From contig CP136067.1 of NCBI GenBank assembly GCA_032622095.1, positions 121,245,030 to 121,309,029 of the forward strand: a stretch of 64,000 nucleotides of DNA, read 5' to 3'. The notes under the pieces are model-generated. The model was not told the origin of the DNA and did no database searches. It saw only the letters and a list, made by a program, of their open reading frames with translations. The position numbers and the translations under genes were made by a program. This document shows positions 52,000-64,000 of the stretch, piece after piece (position 1 is the first letter of the stretch; the number at the start of each line of letters is the position of its first letter). Origin of the DNA: Siphonodentalium dalli (Eukaryota; Mollusca; Scaphopoda; Gadilida; Siphonodentaliidae).

Positions 52000-52700
52000 T
52001 CCCATATGATTGCGCTCAAGCAAAATTAATTAATAAACGTGAATTTGGCCTCCCATAGGTGTAAGATGAAATACTCCACACTATATCACCAGTGGTCACA
52101 TGGTCTCGAAGAACCTTGATCGAGGTTTTTTACACAGATCGAGGTTTAGTACATCGGTTTTGGGTTCTTTCTCCCTGACCTTTCTAAATTCTAATTCTAT
52201 ATTTACATTACAACGCGACCGCTACACAAAATATATTCTAACCGAGTTGCTTTCATCTATAAGACTATTATATTATTAGTAATATGTTAAGCGGCTACAT
52301 GTAAAACCAATTCAACATACATAGTTCATAAATATCAGTGTGCTCTGATCTAAGTTATTTTCTTCACACAAAAGACAGTAAAACTCTGAATCCTGTCAAT
52401 CTTCTACTTTCGTTTTCTTTTGTTGTGGTCATGTGACATTAATTTATTTTTTTGACCGTGACCTCTGACGTCATAAATCATTAAACTGATGTCGTAAAAT
52501 ATTCAGAGTAGAAAAATATTTTATTATATGGTTCCAATTGATTTATCTAACATTAACTTATCTTACGAAAGCATTGTCCAAAATTAGCAATTTGGATCAA
52601 TATTTAGACACATGTGTTATGTTCAATAATCACAACGAATATATGTCATAATGTACTTTCTGAAAATCGTACCATATGGTGCTTCGTGATTATATTCATC
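52000..52700. other. Intergenic, nothing recognised
   Basis: AT-rich stretch before the orphan exon. No upstream companion exon was identified on the plus strand. Confidence 0.4.
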
Positions 52701-52708
52701 TGTTCCAG

Positions 52709-52788
52709 ATCCAGAGATCGACGCATTGAATGTCCACGATGGTGCCATCCACGAATACACCGGAGGCTGTCCGGAGCTCTTAAAAGCG
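52709..52788 (+). CDS. Orphan coding exon, family unknown
   Basis: The acceptor is CTGTTCCAG and the donor GTATGT, both strong, around 80 nt. In the frame entering at phase 1 and leaving at phase 0 it reads PEIDALNVHDGAI, then HEYTGGCPELLKA. The composition is soluble and protein-like, and CpG and GC content are above the surroundings. No neighbouring exon could be joined. It lies 799 bp before the importin start on the same strand. It may be a real internal exon of an unidentified gene, or a fragment. The minus strand is also open here, so the frame is not certain. Confidence 0.42.
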
Positions 52789-53586
52789 GTATGTCTAAAT
52801 GAATGCACCTAACGAGAATAGGTTCAACCGATTATTAATAAACATAATATAATCGTCCTGTTATATAGTTAGTCAGTGGATAACAATTGTAGGCCTACCC
52901 GGTGTCTTACTATTAAAAAAAAATAACAGAATGGGACAATACTATTGTTAAAAATAAGTCAGCGAAGTCAAAAGGAGTTTAAGACCTTATGTAATCACAT
53001 GTGTGATTCATATATAGTCTCCAATCTGTTATTTCAAATTTTAAATCTTCTGAAAAGCGTACCTCGGTACGTAGCCAACTATAGTCCTACACTACCGGTA
53101 TATATACCGTAGTAAATTTACCCAAAATTGTCCCTAATATCGAGGTAAATTACCCTGGTAGAATTACTCCGGTAGAATTACTCCACCAGAACCACCACAC
53201 ACATGGGCGGGTCTACATACCAATCTTGGTTGGATTAAATGTACATGATGTAGCCTACGCCGAAGAAAAAAAATAGCTGAGCAGAGTTTTCCTTGTTAGT
53301 AGGGCGGCTATGAACAACAAAAACAGGCGAATCGTGTAAGTTATGAACTTATAATGGTAAAATCGCCAAACTTTGTAGCATGTCAACGGGACAGCATACC
53401 GGTACGACAATTTAGCGGTACGTATATCTGCAAAATTTACGACATTGAAATGTTCATTTCCGGGCACATGGACGGAGCACATTTTCCTCGTTGGCGCGAC
53501 TTGGCTGATTGCAATTGATTTTTAATTCGATATATTTTAAGAGAAAACCAACAAGTCGTCGGTGTTGAATATACCACTATTTGAAG

Positions 53587-53670
53587 ATGGATCTCGGGAA
53601 ATTAGTCGAGGTCCTCCGTGCTACATTGGATCCCACACAGAGGGAAAATGCGGAAAAAGAATTACACGAG
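53587..53670 (+). CDS. IPO7: Importin-7/8 exon 1
   Basis: 28 codons, MDLGKLVEVLRATLDP..HE, then donor GTAACT, phase 0. It begins the first HEAT-like helix pair. Upstream sequence (53255-53586) is locally less AT-rich and may hold the promoter, but no core motif is convincing. Confidence 0.9.
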
Positions 53671-56600
53671 GTAACTTTTTTTCCGTCGTAAATTATGTCT
53701 CGATCGGCAATTGTTTGTTCTGACATTACTTACATCAAATGCGTAAATTAAAATTAAAAGTCAGTCTGATAATAAAATTTGGTTATTGTAATAAAATTTG
53801 GCGATTTTAACATTTGTACCTATGGTTACTCAAAAATGGTCTACAAATACAATTTACACATTCACATTGTGTTATGTCCACAATCACGACCTGATCACTC
53901 ACTGAATCAGATTCGCCATTAGTTCAGTCATGAACGAAGTGTGTACCCTTCTACATTCCGTCTACGTTCAGTCGAGTGCCATTATAAACTATGGGGTAAT
54001 TACGCCATCTAAGTTCCATCACGAGTCCTAAATGTTATGATGCGAGTATGATTTCTATAAAACTAAAAGTAACAATTATGACCAACGTACATGTATTTAT
54101 CAACTAAATACTAATATAAGTGTGAAACCATGCACTGACATGCGTGTCATTTACCGTTAAAATCCAGCTATAAAATCCGACAAATAACAGAATGTGAACA
54201 CTGACATGTCTACCGTAACTAGTCCTCCTCACGAAGAATTCCTCGCGAGAGCAATAAATTACTCCTGCATAAGGCCAAAACAAATTGAATGCGTGTTTCC
54301 CGTAACGAGCCCAAAAAAAAATAGGGGCGGGCGGTAGGCTTTTCATTTTATTTTATTTTGTTATGGTCTCGTGTGGGCCATGCCTAATCACCATCAAACA
54401 CCATACAATGACCCAGAGCAACCAACAAATTGGTGATAAAACTGATATATTGAGGGGAAACAGATAACAGTAGACAGTTTACTAAAATTACTTTTAAATA
54501 AACCTGAAACAGGCACTGCCTTGCCATGTGGCTTGGCCACAACAGGCATCAGCCCTGCATTGAAACAATTGATACAATGGGAATCGACCCATGTGCGACC
54601 GCCATCGTTGAAAAGAACTTATTCCCGCGTTTGAATTTCGGAGAACATCCATGTTATAAATACTCCATATCAACACAAACACGTGCTTCCGGTTAGCGAA
54701 GAGGAACGATAACTCGTGATCTTCCGGTATAGCGTCTGGTCGTAATTTGACTTTCCGTTTGAAGAGCGACGATGTGGCTTTGCGAAAAATATATAAAGAT
54801 ATCATTTATCTCTCGAGGTGAATCAGATAAAATGGAACCACGCGTACACAGTTTGGTTAACAGTGTGGTCGGTCGGTTTATAGATTGATTTTTTTTTATT
54901 TAAAACCAATAAAATGAACTGAGTCTGGGGGGTTTTGAAGACGGTCGGTCGGGTTACGGGAAACACCCATTCAATTTGTTTTGGCCTAACAGGTTACGGG
55001 AGCAATTGCTCCCGCAATTCACAAATGAGTAAATGTTCATCTACTGTAAAAGTACATTTATTCGTGGGGGTCACGTAATTAAAAACCCCACGAAACTAGA
55101 TCGATTTTGAGAAATAAGAAATGTCACGTGGGAGGTAACTCTATTGTCCCAATTTAAAATCAAAGCCTAGGTAGGTAACTCGAAAAAACTGGGAGTACAT
55201 TAATGGAAGAGTACATGTAGCTACGGTCCAATTACAATGTTTAATTAACTTCATATAAATAAATAACATAACAATAACACATCAACAATCACTGGTCACG
55301 CATACCGCGCACAGTTTTCACTAACCTTCATGTTCAATAACGCAGAATATTTTCGAGATGCAATGGCAACACCACTGTCTATTGAATGTCTCGCAATTTT
55401 CGCACTGGTTTCCTCATCGTAAGTCACATACGCGCCACGTTTTCTTTTTCGAGATTGTTGACAGAAATTAGAGCCGAGTTTGTTGTCAACAGAATCGTTG
55501 GCTACTTGCGTAAGAAGGGCAGTATCATATTCCGAACTATGGTTCGGGTCAGGTAATCCAGGAGTTGTAGGACGAAAATCAATCTTACCACTTTTTAAGC
55601 AGCTTTTAAGAAACATATTTGCATTATGCTGTTGACCATTTGGGGTTGTATTTCATATTGTGCAGAGTCTGCAGACTAATAGATGTTGGCTTCAGTAAAT
55701 AATCCCCAGTCTCACATTGATTGTTTTGAGAAGCGAGTACTTTCACCTAGCTTTTGTATGCTTAAGTAATACAATCCCGTCGTTAATATTCTCGATAGCC
55801 GGCAACAAAAGCTTGTACACGCGACGTGATAATTACGCCTGCAGTGTCTTCACGTCTATTTGTTCGATTTGATTGTTATTGGGGATTTGGAGGTGAAATT
55901 TAGCACCGGCGGAACCACGAATTTACGAACCCACGAAAAAGTCATAAATGGCTGAATCACAAAAATTGATGGCAACGAATTTAAAGCCATTCACAGTAAT
56001 TGGTAAATTGAATAGTTATTACTGTATTATATATTAAAATTTTAATTTACAATGTACATGTTATTGTTTCTACTTTGTGTTTGTGTTGACTTAAATTATT
56101 ATTCCCTGAGCAGGGATTTTTTTAGGTGTCCTCAGGGTCCGGTAAACGGACCCATTCCCAATGGGAAAAAGGCACCTTTATTCCCAATTTTCAACCACCA
56201 AATTCCCAATTGCAGGCAGGTATATAATATCATCGGGTTTATTGAATAATTATCAAAGTTTGACAGTTATTATAGTAAATACGTCACTCGCTTGAGAGGA
56301 ATTCCCACAAATAAACATAGCAGGGCGAGCCAGGTGTTTACCTCCCCGCATTCATTTGAAAGTGGCCGCATCCGACTTGTAAGCCAGTATATATTACTTT
56401 CGCGCACGTGGTTGCTAGGATTATCTCATTATCAGGGGGACGCACCATGTTCTTCCAGAATACACATCCCCCCGCATTCCGTTAAAAGTGGACTCATCGG
56501 TTTATGATTAAGCCGTGTATCCATGACGTTTGCGCACGTTTTCAGCAGGATTATCTCATTATTAGGGGGGACGCACCATGTGGTTACCGGAATACACATT

Positions 56601-56716
56601 TTTTACTGTGGCAGCGTGAGGCTCCATTTAAACAAAAATATAATCTTGCGGAGAAGAAAAAGCTTGCCGAGTTATGTATAAAATATAAAAATTTCACGTC
56701 CTCACCAGCTGTCCTC

Positions 56717-56755
<39 letters not shown>

Positions 56756-59700
56756 ACTATTATTACCGTTTTTCCGTCGAAGTTTGGTGGATGGCTTGAA
56801 TCCTTCCGTTGTTATCTGTGAATTTTCAACTCACCTGAGGCTGAGAAATGGACCCCAATGGGCTGGGATTTTACTCCATCTTTGAGTTACCTGTGTTTAA
56901 GTAGCGTTATACACCGAAAATTACGGTATTAATACTATTTACTTGTGTGTAACAGTGATTAATTGAATTTTTCTAAAACATGGAAAATTCCCAATTTTGG
57001 TCTGTAAAGACACATTTTTCCCAATTCGAACGGACCCGGACCCATTCCCAAAATAGGCAGAAAAATCCCTGCTGAGGTCTTATTACAATGAATGCCAAGT
57101 CAATTAGGGTCCATGAAATTTTATTAATAAATAATTCAATTAAAATAAATCTATGAAAACAATACTAGTACCAGTTGTTGTACTATTTTCGGCATCAAGT
57201 TGCTCGAAATACACAGCACTCAGGTGGCTTTTTGTGTTTAAGTGCCGCTCCAGAGTCCATTTGGAAATAAAAGACTAACTGGCTGCCATTTCGTCAAACT
57301 GTTTTACGGCTTAACGGTAAGTTTTTTTCCAAACACGGTCAGAATGCCTGGTGCATGCTTTGCAATAAGCTTTCATGACGATTGTTTTTGAAATTTTCCA
57401 TCCCTGTACTCATTCCCATAACCAAAAAATATTTTAAACGTCCATGATAGGAACCTTGACAGGAAAACCATGAATATTTATTTTATTTTCAAAATGTGCT
57501 TGGGTGCGTTCGATATGGTTTGCCGGAGTTTCCAGTGAGAATACATTCCGGCCAGAAATTCACACTAAAGCGCCGGTTTCCACTTTGTAAAAGACAGGAG
57601 CGATACATCACGCCAGGGAAATCGAAAATGGGGGGTGCTGGCGAGCGCAATAGCACCCGCTTCCTGAGGAAGACTGATAACACGTGACCACAGCATGTAA
57701 TTGCACGCACTCGTGAATCCACCCCGGAGTTACCCAAACTTTCGGCTGATCGGCTCAATCAGGTCGAGTGTAACTACTCTGTGCATGCGTAACCTTTGTT
57801 CTACTAATCTTGCTACCGATAACTGAACCAGTTTGTAGTCACATGTTATGATTTTCCCGTGCATTGGTAGTCATGTGATGTTTAGGACCGCCTACTCGGC
57901 CATCTTACAACGTGGTTTCAACATTATGTTACCGACTGGATTTTTTTATTAAATAATTACGGAATTATACACGCTTTCTGGTAGGTGTCAAGGTTAATAT
58001 AAGTTAACTTGCAATATTGTAAACAATAATGACTGTGTATTTAAACAAATTAGATAGTCGCTCATGCTGAAGAGCGACAGCGGTCTGACCTGAGGTCGTT
58101 AGCCCTGTTGTCAGGTCGGAGTCTGACTAACTACGGGGGTGACCTGGCACAACAAATATCTTTTGGCAGGGAAAATGTGAACATGCCATCATTGTTTACG
58201 CATTTTACGGGGCTCCAGTGAGTCCAGACGTGATAACAAAACTATTATTGATTGTACTTTGACTTCCGTATCATCCGTTACAGAAGATTAAGAGGGAGGT
58301 AAAGTGGCAACATTTGAATGGGGAATTCGGAATTAATTTTTGGGGAAAAGATTGATCAAATCTTACAAAGAGCGGTGATCATATCAGCCTTTTAGGAAAG
58401 TTTGAATAGTTATTTAGTGACAACGCGAAGCGGAATTTTTATTTATATCCCAGGTTGGATATTGCACATAAGGCCAAAGTTGGTTTGGGTTTCCCGACCG
58501 ACCCTATTTTTTGCGTGTGACCCTAAACCTTTTTCCACCCCGTCGGCAAAAGGAAAAAAATCGCGTATCATACAGGTACGAATTACCGAAGTGTGTTACT
58601 GGTACGAATTATCGTAAGTACGTGCATCCACTTTTATCGGAGTGCATAACGAACACACGCAATATAAAACGTCCAGTTTTTACGCACTTATATTCCGCAA
58701 ATGCGAGCATGTAGAATGCAAACAATTAATATGAATATCAAACACACACAAACTTTTCAAGACATTTCAAAGCCAATCATTATGATGATTTGATCAAGCT
58801 TGAAGTTTGGTGTAGCGCCAAATCCCTGATATCGAAAGATAAATTGTAGGGGTGTTACAATACAGGGTATGGGGTGTATCAATGTTTATCGCGATACGGA
58901 GGTCACGATACGATACGTATCGCGATTTTACTTACCTAAAATTATAGTGATATCGCAGAGTCTTCGTACGGACTGTATATACACTGATATATAGCGATAA
59001 CGACGGGTGGGTATGTGCTTGCATGGCTATAGGTAGGCCTACATGAACTCACTAAAATATGTGTACTAGATATTCGTCTAAAATGTTTGTTGTTGCAACT
59101 TGTATTGTATTGTCTAAGAAGAAAAAATTAATTAAAACCTCGTCGATGTATCGACTATCGGTGATATCCTATCGGCACGGAAGCATACAGATGCCGACAT
59201 TGAGCCCATTGTTGCACTGCGTTATCTGAACAAAATTAATTAGAGAGTACAAGCACTACATGTTGACCAATGAGGAATGTCCTCTCCGAAAATCTCTGTC
59301 AATGTCACGAGATTGACAGTTGAATGGGAGGGACTTTATATTAATAACTCATGTCAAGTTGTCAACTTTATAACGGGAATTGGGGGGGGGATTCATTGTC
59401 TGTTGACAAGTTTATTCCGGAAAGTTTAACAATTGCTCAGCAACCCACATGGGCCAGTGCACAGAGTGCAGTGTTGACGTGACATGGGGAAAGACATACA
59501 TGTAGATTGATATGATATAGGTTGAGACTACAGCAGCTGCATCACTCTGGTTAACAGTGAAATAAAATTGCAGCAATAGCAGTAAGATAGGCATCAAAGG
59601 TTTGCCGCCGGTTGTAAACGACATGTCATTGACAAAGTAGGTCACTTGCTGCATGACGTGTACTATTGAAATAGGTCATTAAAATTGAGGTCACTCAGGT

Positions 59701-62036
59701 CAGGTCTGTGCTTTGATCAGTGGACCACTAGCGACTGATCTATTAATACAATGTGTTTCAAGAAGATGGCATCGTATTGTCCACACATGCAAATTGATAC
59801 AATGCGGTCTGTTGGCCTCACGGTTACTCTGTGATAAATACAGAATGCTTATCACTTTTATTACTTATTGTGGGGGATTACCTTAATTTTGTGTTAGATT
59901 ATGATTCAACATTGACCTTTCTCGTTCGTGACGACCGCTGCTTACTTGCCTGAATAGGTAATAACAACATGCAATTTGTGTATCGAGATACGTATCGTTT
60001 GAACGCCCTTATCGATGACCGTATCGTCAGTGCTGTATCGCGGTCACATCGATGTACATGTATCGTTACACCCCTAATAAATTGTTCTTTTTAATTTGAC
60101 GGAGCCTTTATCGACGACCCGGCCACTGTGATACTGATGGGAGAAGTTGTAGATATAGACTTATCGTGTTTAAATGCATAGACACTGATAAGCAGCACAA
60201 ACAAATTACAAATGAAGCAGAAGTTACCAAAAATGCATTTGAAGTGATGCTTAATGAGTCTAAAAAGGGGTCTTTCACCAGAAAAAAAACCATGAACTTT
60301 ACAACCAGGTTATTAAAATGATTCAGGTTGATTGACTTGATTTTTCAAAATTAAATGTTGCTACAGAGGGTGACTATATCACGACAGTTCTGTGCAATTA
60401 CATGTATGTATGGTACACAAGCAAGCAACACAAGTCTCATCATTCCAACCAAGATCAAGCAGTGCGCACACAGACAGAACAAATAAAATTATAAAGTATA
60501 ACAACTTGCCCATTGAGAATAAATTAGTCACAGCATGGCCTACTTATCAGTTATATTATTTAAAAGCACAGTGATACTGATAGATGTGACATACGAAGTG
60601 AAATTTCAGCAAATCCAGAGTTTATTAAATTCATGCCCATTGCATTTGCCATGAATGAGATTCATGTTTCATTCCCCATCCAGTTTTAAAAGTATCACAT
60701 TGAATGTTATATTCATCTCTTGGAAGAATGTATTAAAAGCAAACAGCGGACAGAAAATTACTATTTGATTTCTCATTCTCCATTTGGATGGAATATGTAT
60801 TCAACAAACTGACATATTATGGACTTGTTCAGGTGCGTTAAACTGTTAAGTTAGTATTCAGGCACTATGCCAACTGGAGGAATGTAGCATTCGAAAATCT
60901 CAAACAAATCGATCGTACCACTCCATAGAAAACATCATCTGAACTACGCTCAATTGTAAATATTTACTTCTCGATTCGGGACGCAACTATCGGCGATAAA
61001 ATAACGAAAACGATTTCGCCATCGAGAGTCACTGAATTTAATTAATATACAATAATGACGGTGTGTGTTGTCAGTTTGGATTTAATATTTGTAAAAGTAA
61101 TTACTTTGAGCAATATTATCATCCATTTCTATTTGATCACCCTACCGGAGTGTTTAAGGATTTTTGTGGGAATTTATCTGTCAGAACATCCCTATAAGGG
61201 ATAAATGGGGAAACCACCTGCTAGTGTCATATCATCCAGTTAATACACACAGGCAATGCTATAGCCAATTGTATTGAATGAAATTGATGTATTCATTTTA
61301 TCTCTCATACGGTCAGTCGGTCATACTGTAGGAGCTTGGAAGTTATTTCAGAAAAAACATCAGTTTTATTTTATTTCTTTATTAAAATTGTCACAACATG
61401 TACACCAAGTCTGGACTTGAATGGATAATATCTCTGGCCAGTCATTTATGAAAACACAGTATTCTTCACCAATCGTTCTGCAAATAAAAGTATATATAAA
61501 AAGAAATCCCTACCTACCGACCCTATTTTTTTTGGGCATGTGACCCAAACCACAACATTAATTTTGTTTGGCTTAATTAAAATGTAGGTCACCATTGTTC
61601 AGTTTAAAATATTAAACTCCATCAAATGTCACAAAACAAAGTAAAATCTGCTTTGCGTTGTCACTAGATATACATGTATGCTCAATCATTCCAACAAGAC
61701 GTGAAGCATTATTCTACGGTTTGTAAATAACGAGTAATCCTGTCTTGAAAATTAACACTGAATTCCCAATTTAAATGTTAAACGTATCCACTTTACCTCC
61801 TCTTAACAGGATAAATCTTTGACGTAAAACCAACATCTATGCCAACCATTATCAGAAGTTGGTTTACGCGGAAGGAACGTAGGAGTCAGGACTTTCATTG
61901 AAAGAGGCTTTTTAGTTATTCACAGATCTTAATTTTTTTTCATTTCTATTGTAGGTCCACAAGATTATTGGCTTCTCACCAATATTGCTGCAAGTTGTAA
62001 TGTCTGATCAGCTAGACATGCCAGTTAGACAAGCAG
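53587..62036 (+). CDS. IPO7: Importin-7/8-type nuclear transport receptor, 5' end (partial)
   Basis: Two exons, 53587-53670 and 61955-62036, join in phase 0 to give MDLGKLVEVLRATLDPTQRE, NAEKELHEVHKIIGFSPILL and QVVMSDQLDMPVRQAG. This matches the N-terminus of importin-7/8 in length and order (I.ALR.T.DP..RE.AE..LNE, LLQ..M.EQLD.PVRQAG). Family members bind Ran-GTP through this importin-beta N-terminal domain and carry ribosomal and other cargo into the nucleus. The start has AAG before ATG and G after it, a strong Kozak context. Intron 1 is 8.3 kb. Later exons lie beyond the window. IPO7 and IPO8 are vertebrate paralogues; most invertebrates have one. Confidence 0.9.
55296..55616 (-). CDS. 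Open frame with basic helix-turn-helix-like domain
   Basis: 106 residues. The N-terminal part has RPTTPGLPDPN; the C-terminal part has KRKRGAYVTYDEETSAKIAR, then HSIDSGVAIASRKYSALL. From memory this resembles proteins scattered in invertebrate genomes: a GLP.P stretch, then a KRG.Y...T.E..A.IG..A.E.G helix-turn-helix-like module, often repeat-associated. The frame ends soon after this module, and GTTAGT after NMK could be a donor, so it may be the first exon of a longer gene or a fragment. It sits inside importin intron 1 on the opposite strand, between CCCACGAA-type repeats (about 55065-55100 and 55910-55940). Confidence 0.45.
   Translation of the reverse strand: MFLKSCLKSGKIDFRPTTPGLPDPNHSSEYDTALLTQVANDSVDNKLGSNFCQQSRKRKRGAYVTYDEETSAKIARHSIDSGVAIASRKYSALLNMKVSENCARYA
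56110..57072. mobile_element. 963-bp TIR element, ends GCAGGGATTTTT
   Basis: Left GCAGGGATTTTTTTAGG and right AAAAATCCCTGC are inverted, with TGA on both outer sides. ACGGACCC..ATTCCCAA motifs appear near both ends. A 3-bp duplication would suggest PIF/Harbinger, but CAGGG-type ends also occur in hAT; the superfamily is open. A 36-base C run lies inside. Confidence 0.65.
56718..56753 (+). repeat. Homopolymer run of 36 C
   Basis: Uninterrupted C tract preceded by CTCA and followed by TCACT. Such runs are unstable and prone to assembly error. Confidence 0.9.
58847..60076. mobile_element. hAT-like element, 1230 bp, TIR TAGGGGTGT
   Basis: The left TAGGGGTGTTACAATACA and right TGTATCGTTACACCCCTA are inverted with few mismatches, flanked by 8-bp ATAAATTG (58839-58846 and 60077-60084). 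Subterminal ATCGCGATACG and GATACGTATCG repeats occur near both ends. No transposase frame is recognised. Confidence 0.92.
61955..62036 (+). CDS. IPO7: Importin-7/8 exon 2
   Basis: The acceptor is TTCTATTGTAG and the donor GTATGG, phase 0 in and 1 out. It encodes VHKIIGFSPILLQVVMSDQL, then DMPVRQAG. The PVRQA block is strongly conserved in importin-7/8 and related importin-beta proteins. Confidence 0.92.
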
Positions 62037-64000
62037 GTATGGTCTTTTATTCTTTGTCCTGTCAGACGAGTACATGTACTGATCAGATGACTAATTGACG
62101 TTGACTCGATTATTGAATAAATCAAACCTGAAATCTGCCAGTTGATTAAGAGCCGAAAAAAATCCCAAAACTTTGCCTCCTGATCGCCTTATGCGGCAGA
62201 AATGTAACAGTCCATTTCAAATAATTAACAATCTTCAAGAAAATGGTACTCAAATTGTTCTAAGATCCAATTACTAATGCAATTTAGCAACACTTTGGTA
62301 ATGCCCCCGGCTTGCCGCGATGTTTAGTGTTGTGTAGCATGTGTCCTCTTGAGCAGAACTCGACATGCGCATTGTCTTTCAAAAATAATTCTAATTTATC
62401 TCTAAATACACCCAATTCATAGCGCTGTGTTTTGTGCGATATTGAGCTGGAATGTTGTTTAAATGATGTCTACCTTTTAAGGGAGGAGGGATAAGATATG
62501 TCGATAACGCCACAGCAGGCTTGGGTCAATTACTTGTGAATGTAATTAATAACAATTACAATTACTTCAAATTTTTTCAATTACAATTCCCATTACATCT
62601 ATTTCACAATGTAGTAATTAATTGCAATTACTTTGAAATGTAATTCAATTACATTTCAGTACAGAATTGAAGTGGGAACACTATTTATTTGTTTGTGTGA
62701 CTGGTTTGTAGATATCTCAATGCTTTCGCTGTAAAATGAAAATAAAAGAGTATTTTAGTAACACATACAAGTATCCATCATTTCATTATTAAGGAAATAA
62801 GAATGTCTCAGTCAGACACATAGCCAGGCCACTGTAAAGGACAATAAGATAATCACCAAGCTGATTGTTAATTAGAGTCATAAACATATGTGCCCATAAT
62901 TATGCAGGCACAATGTAATCAATAAATCACCTTGTTAAATAATTAGACTCCATGGCCACCAGCTTACAGGTGACACAATCCCTCTACTAGACAGTGCTAA
63001 TTGGGGGATTATTGAGGCAGATATTTATCACCACTTTGTCATTCAGTTACAAATTAGAAGGGACAACAAACAATGCACACACCAATATCACCATATGATT
63101 GAATTAATGGAATTAAACGATACTATGGAAATACTAATGGAAATTTATCTTCAGATGTGTCACAAAATTGGTGGTTACTTTTTTGGAACCGGAGATTGTA
63201 GTTGGGCAAAGTTTGCACTTAGCTTTCATAGGACCCGATGTGTCTTTCGGCAAATCAAAATACTGCCAGATTAACGAAGAACTTTTTGTAGACATGTTGA
63301 TGGCATTAGCAATGGTTGGTATGAATTTCTCACAACTAGCATAGCTTCTATACCATATGAGATGGAGGCAATGAAAACATGATCATAACTGCTGACAAAA
63401 ATGCTCTAAAATGGCATACAAAAGGACAGTGCCAGTCATGTATATTAATGTAAATATGGGAGTGGGTTTCGACAAGTCAACTTTCATTAATCGTTTCAAT
63501 GTTGATTCATTGTTGATGTTTTAAATACAAAATACATGCAACAGCCAAATAAAAGACCGTGCTTCCAGTTGGGCACAAAGAACGATGACTCAACTTTTCA
63601 TTCCACAAGCAGAATTGTAGTTTGTATCCAGATTCTTCGTGATTGGTCTTAAAAAGTACTTATTGGTCGAATGCGCATGAAATGATAAAGCTAAAAAAAA
63701 TTGCAAGTGGAGAACTGGGGATGGATCCAAGGCCCTTTTCATACCAGTAAGGCCAAACAAAAAAAGAGTTTTTGTTCTCGGCAATGTTTTTTTCAAATCA
63801 ATGAGGGAGGGAGGGTTTTATTTTTTTTTGCACATAGTAATCATGGCAAAGATTCATTCCTCTGTCCAGTAATAACCAGAAATGTAGAGGGAACTGTTAT
63901 GCATATAAACTCATTTAATCTTATATAAAAATGACATTGTACTACCAGTGTATGACTGGGATTACCTAACATTATATATTGCACCTGACATTAACTGTTA
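62037..64000 (+). other. Importin intron 2 (partial), mostly unassigned
   Basis: A stretch at 62519-62665 has repeated AATTACAATTAC and TGTAATTCAATTAC motifs, a pattern often seen in subterminal parts of DNA transposons, but no ends were identified. The expected next importin exon (YLKN-type) was not found. Confidence 0.5.

Larger units (their letters stand above)
53671..61954 (+). other. Importin intron 1 (8.3 kb)
   Basis: It holds an inverted pair (54258-54312 and 54942-54996, CCAAAACAAATTGAATG and its complement), the 55296-55616 minus-strand frame, a TIR element (56110-57072), a 36-base C run and a hAT element (58847-60076). The phrase CGACCCTATTTTTT.., then GTGACCCAAACC, occurs near 58497 and 61517. 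No further exon is seen. Confidence 0.75.

Noticed and set aside
52623-52808. Minus-strand reading of the orphan exon
   Set aside because: The plus strand has both a strong acceptor and a strong donor exactly bounding an open frame; the minus reading lacks equivalent sites.
54494-54805. 103-codon minus-strand frame in importin intron 1
   Set aside because: No motif or splice context and no repeat of the phrase elsewhere; chance frame most likely.

Overview
This is AT-rich nuclear DNA from an animal. Exons are short and bounded by canonical GT/AG sites, introns are long, and non-autonomous DNA transposons are very dense. There is no operon-like gene packing and there are no bacterial signals. 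The repeat style suggests a marine invertebrate, perhaps a mollusc or another lophotrochozoan: foldback MITEs, arrays of units of about 165 bp capped by short inverted repeats, and a 5S-like element. That placement is inference.

Three protein-coding genes can be supported by joining exons. (1) Bases 6529-23937, plus strand: a complete eight-exon arylsulfatase B-like gene. All junctions keep frame, giving 533 residues with the formylglycine motif and the other family active-site residues. (2) Bases 48846-41031, minus strand: the 3' part of a synaptobrevin/VAMP-type R-SNARE gene. It has a probable 38-nt exon, an exon with most of the SNARE motif, and an exon with the SNARE end and the membrane anchor. 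The first exon was not found. (3) From 53587, plus strand: the first two coding exons of an importin-7/8-type nuclear transport receptor, which continues beyond the window. Two lesser coding traces are an orphan 80-nt exon at 52709-52788 and a minus-strand open frame at 55296-55616 that resembles a basic helix-turn-helix-like domain seen in repeat-associated invertebrate proteins.

Almost everything else is mobile or repetitive. Seven hAT-type insertions have exact 8-bp target duplications: five TIR elements and two foldback MITEs. At least four TIR families are flanked by TTAA (piggyBac-like). Four copies of a pogo/Tigger-like MITE are flanked by TA. Three large arrays of units of about 165 bp lie at 0.26-1.05, 28.1-32.4 and 42.3-43.6 kb. 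Intron 5 of the sulfatase gene holds a higher-order minisatellite of about 1.8 kb. Several large palindromes are also present.

The most notable theme is how close insertions lie to functional sites. Transposons end about 27 bp before exon 7 and about 29 bp before exon 8 of the sulfatase gene. Another starts 25 bp after the exon 1 donor, and one lies 16 bp after the stop codon. The VAMP gene ends either at a stop codon inside a transposon end or at a donor site just upstream of it. Nested insertions give a relative order of element activity. I found no CRISPR, operon-like defence cluster or other clearly new multi-gene system.
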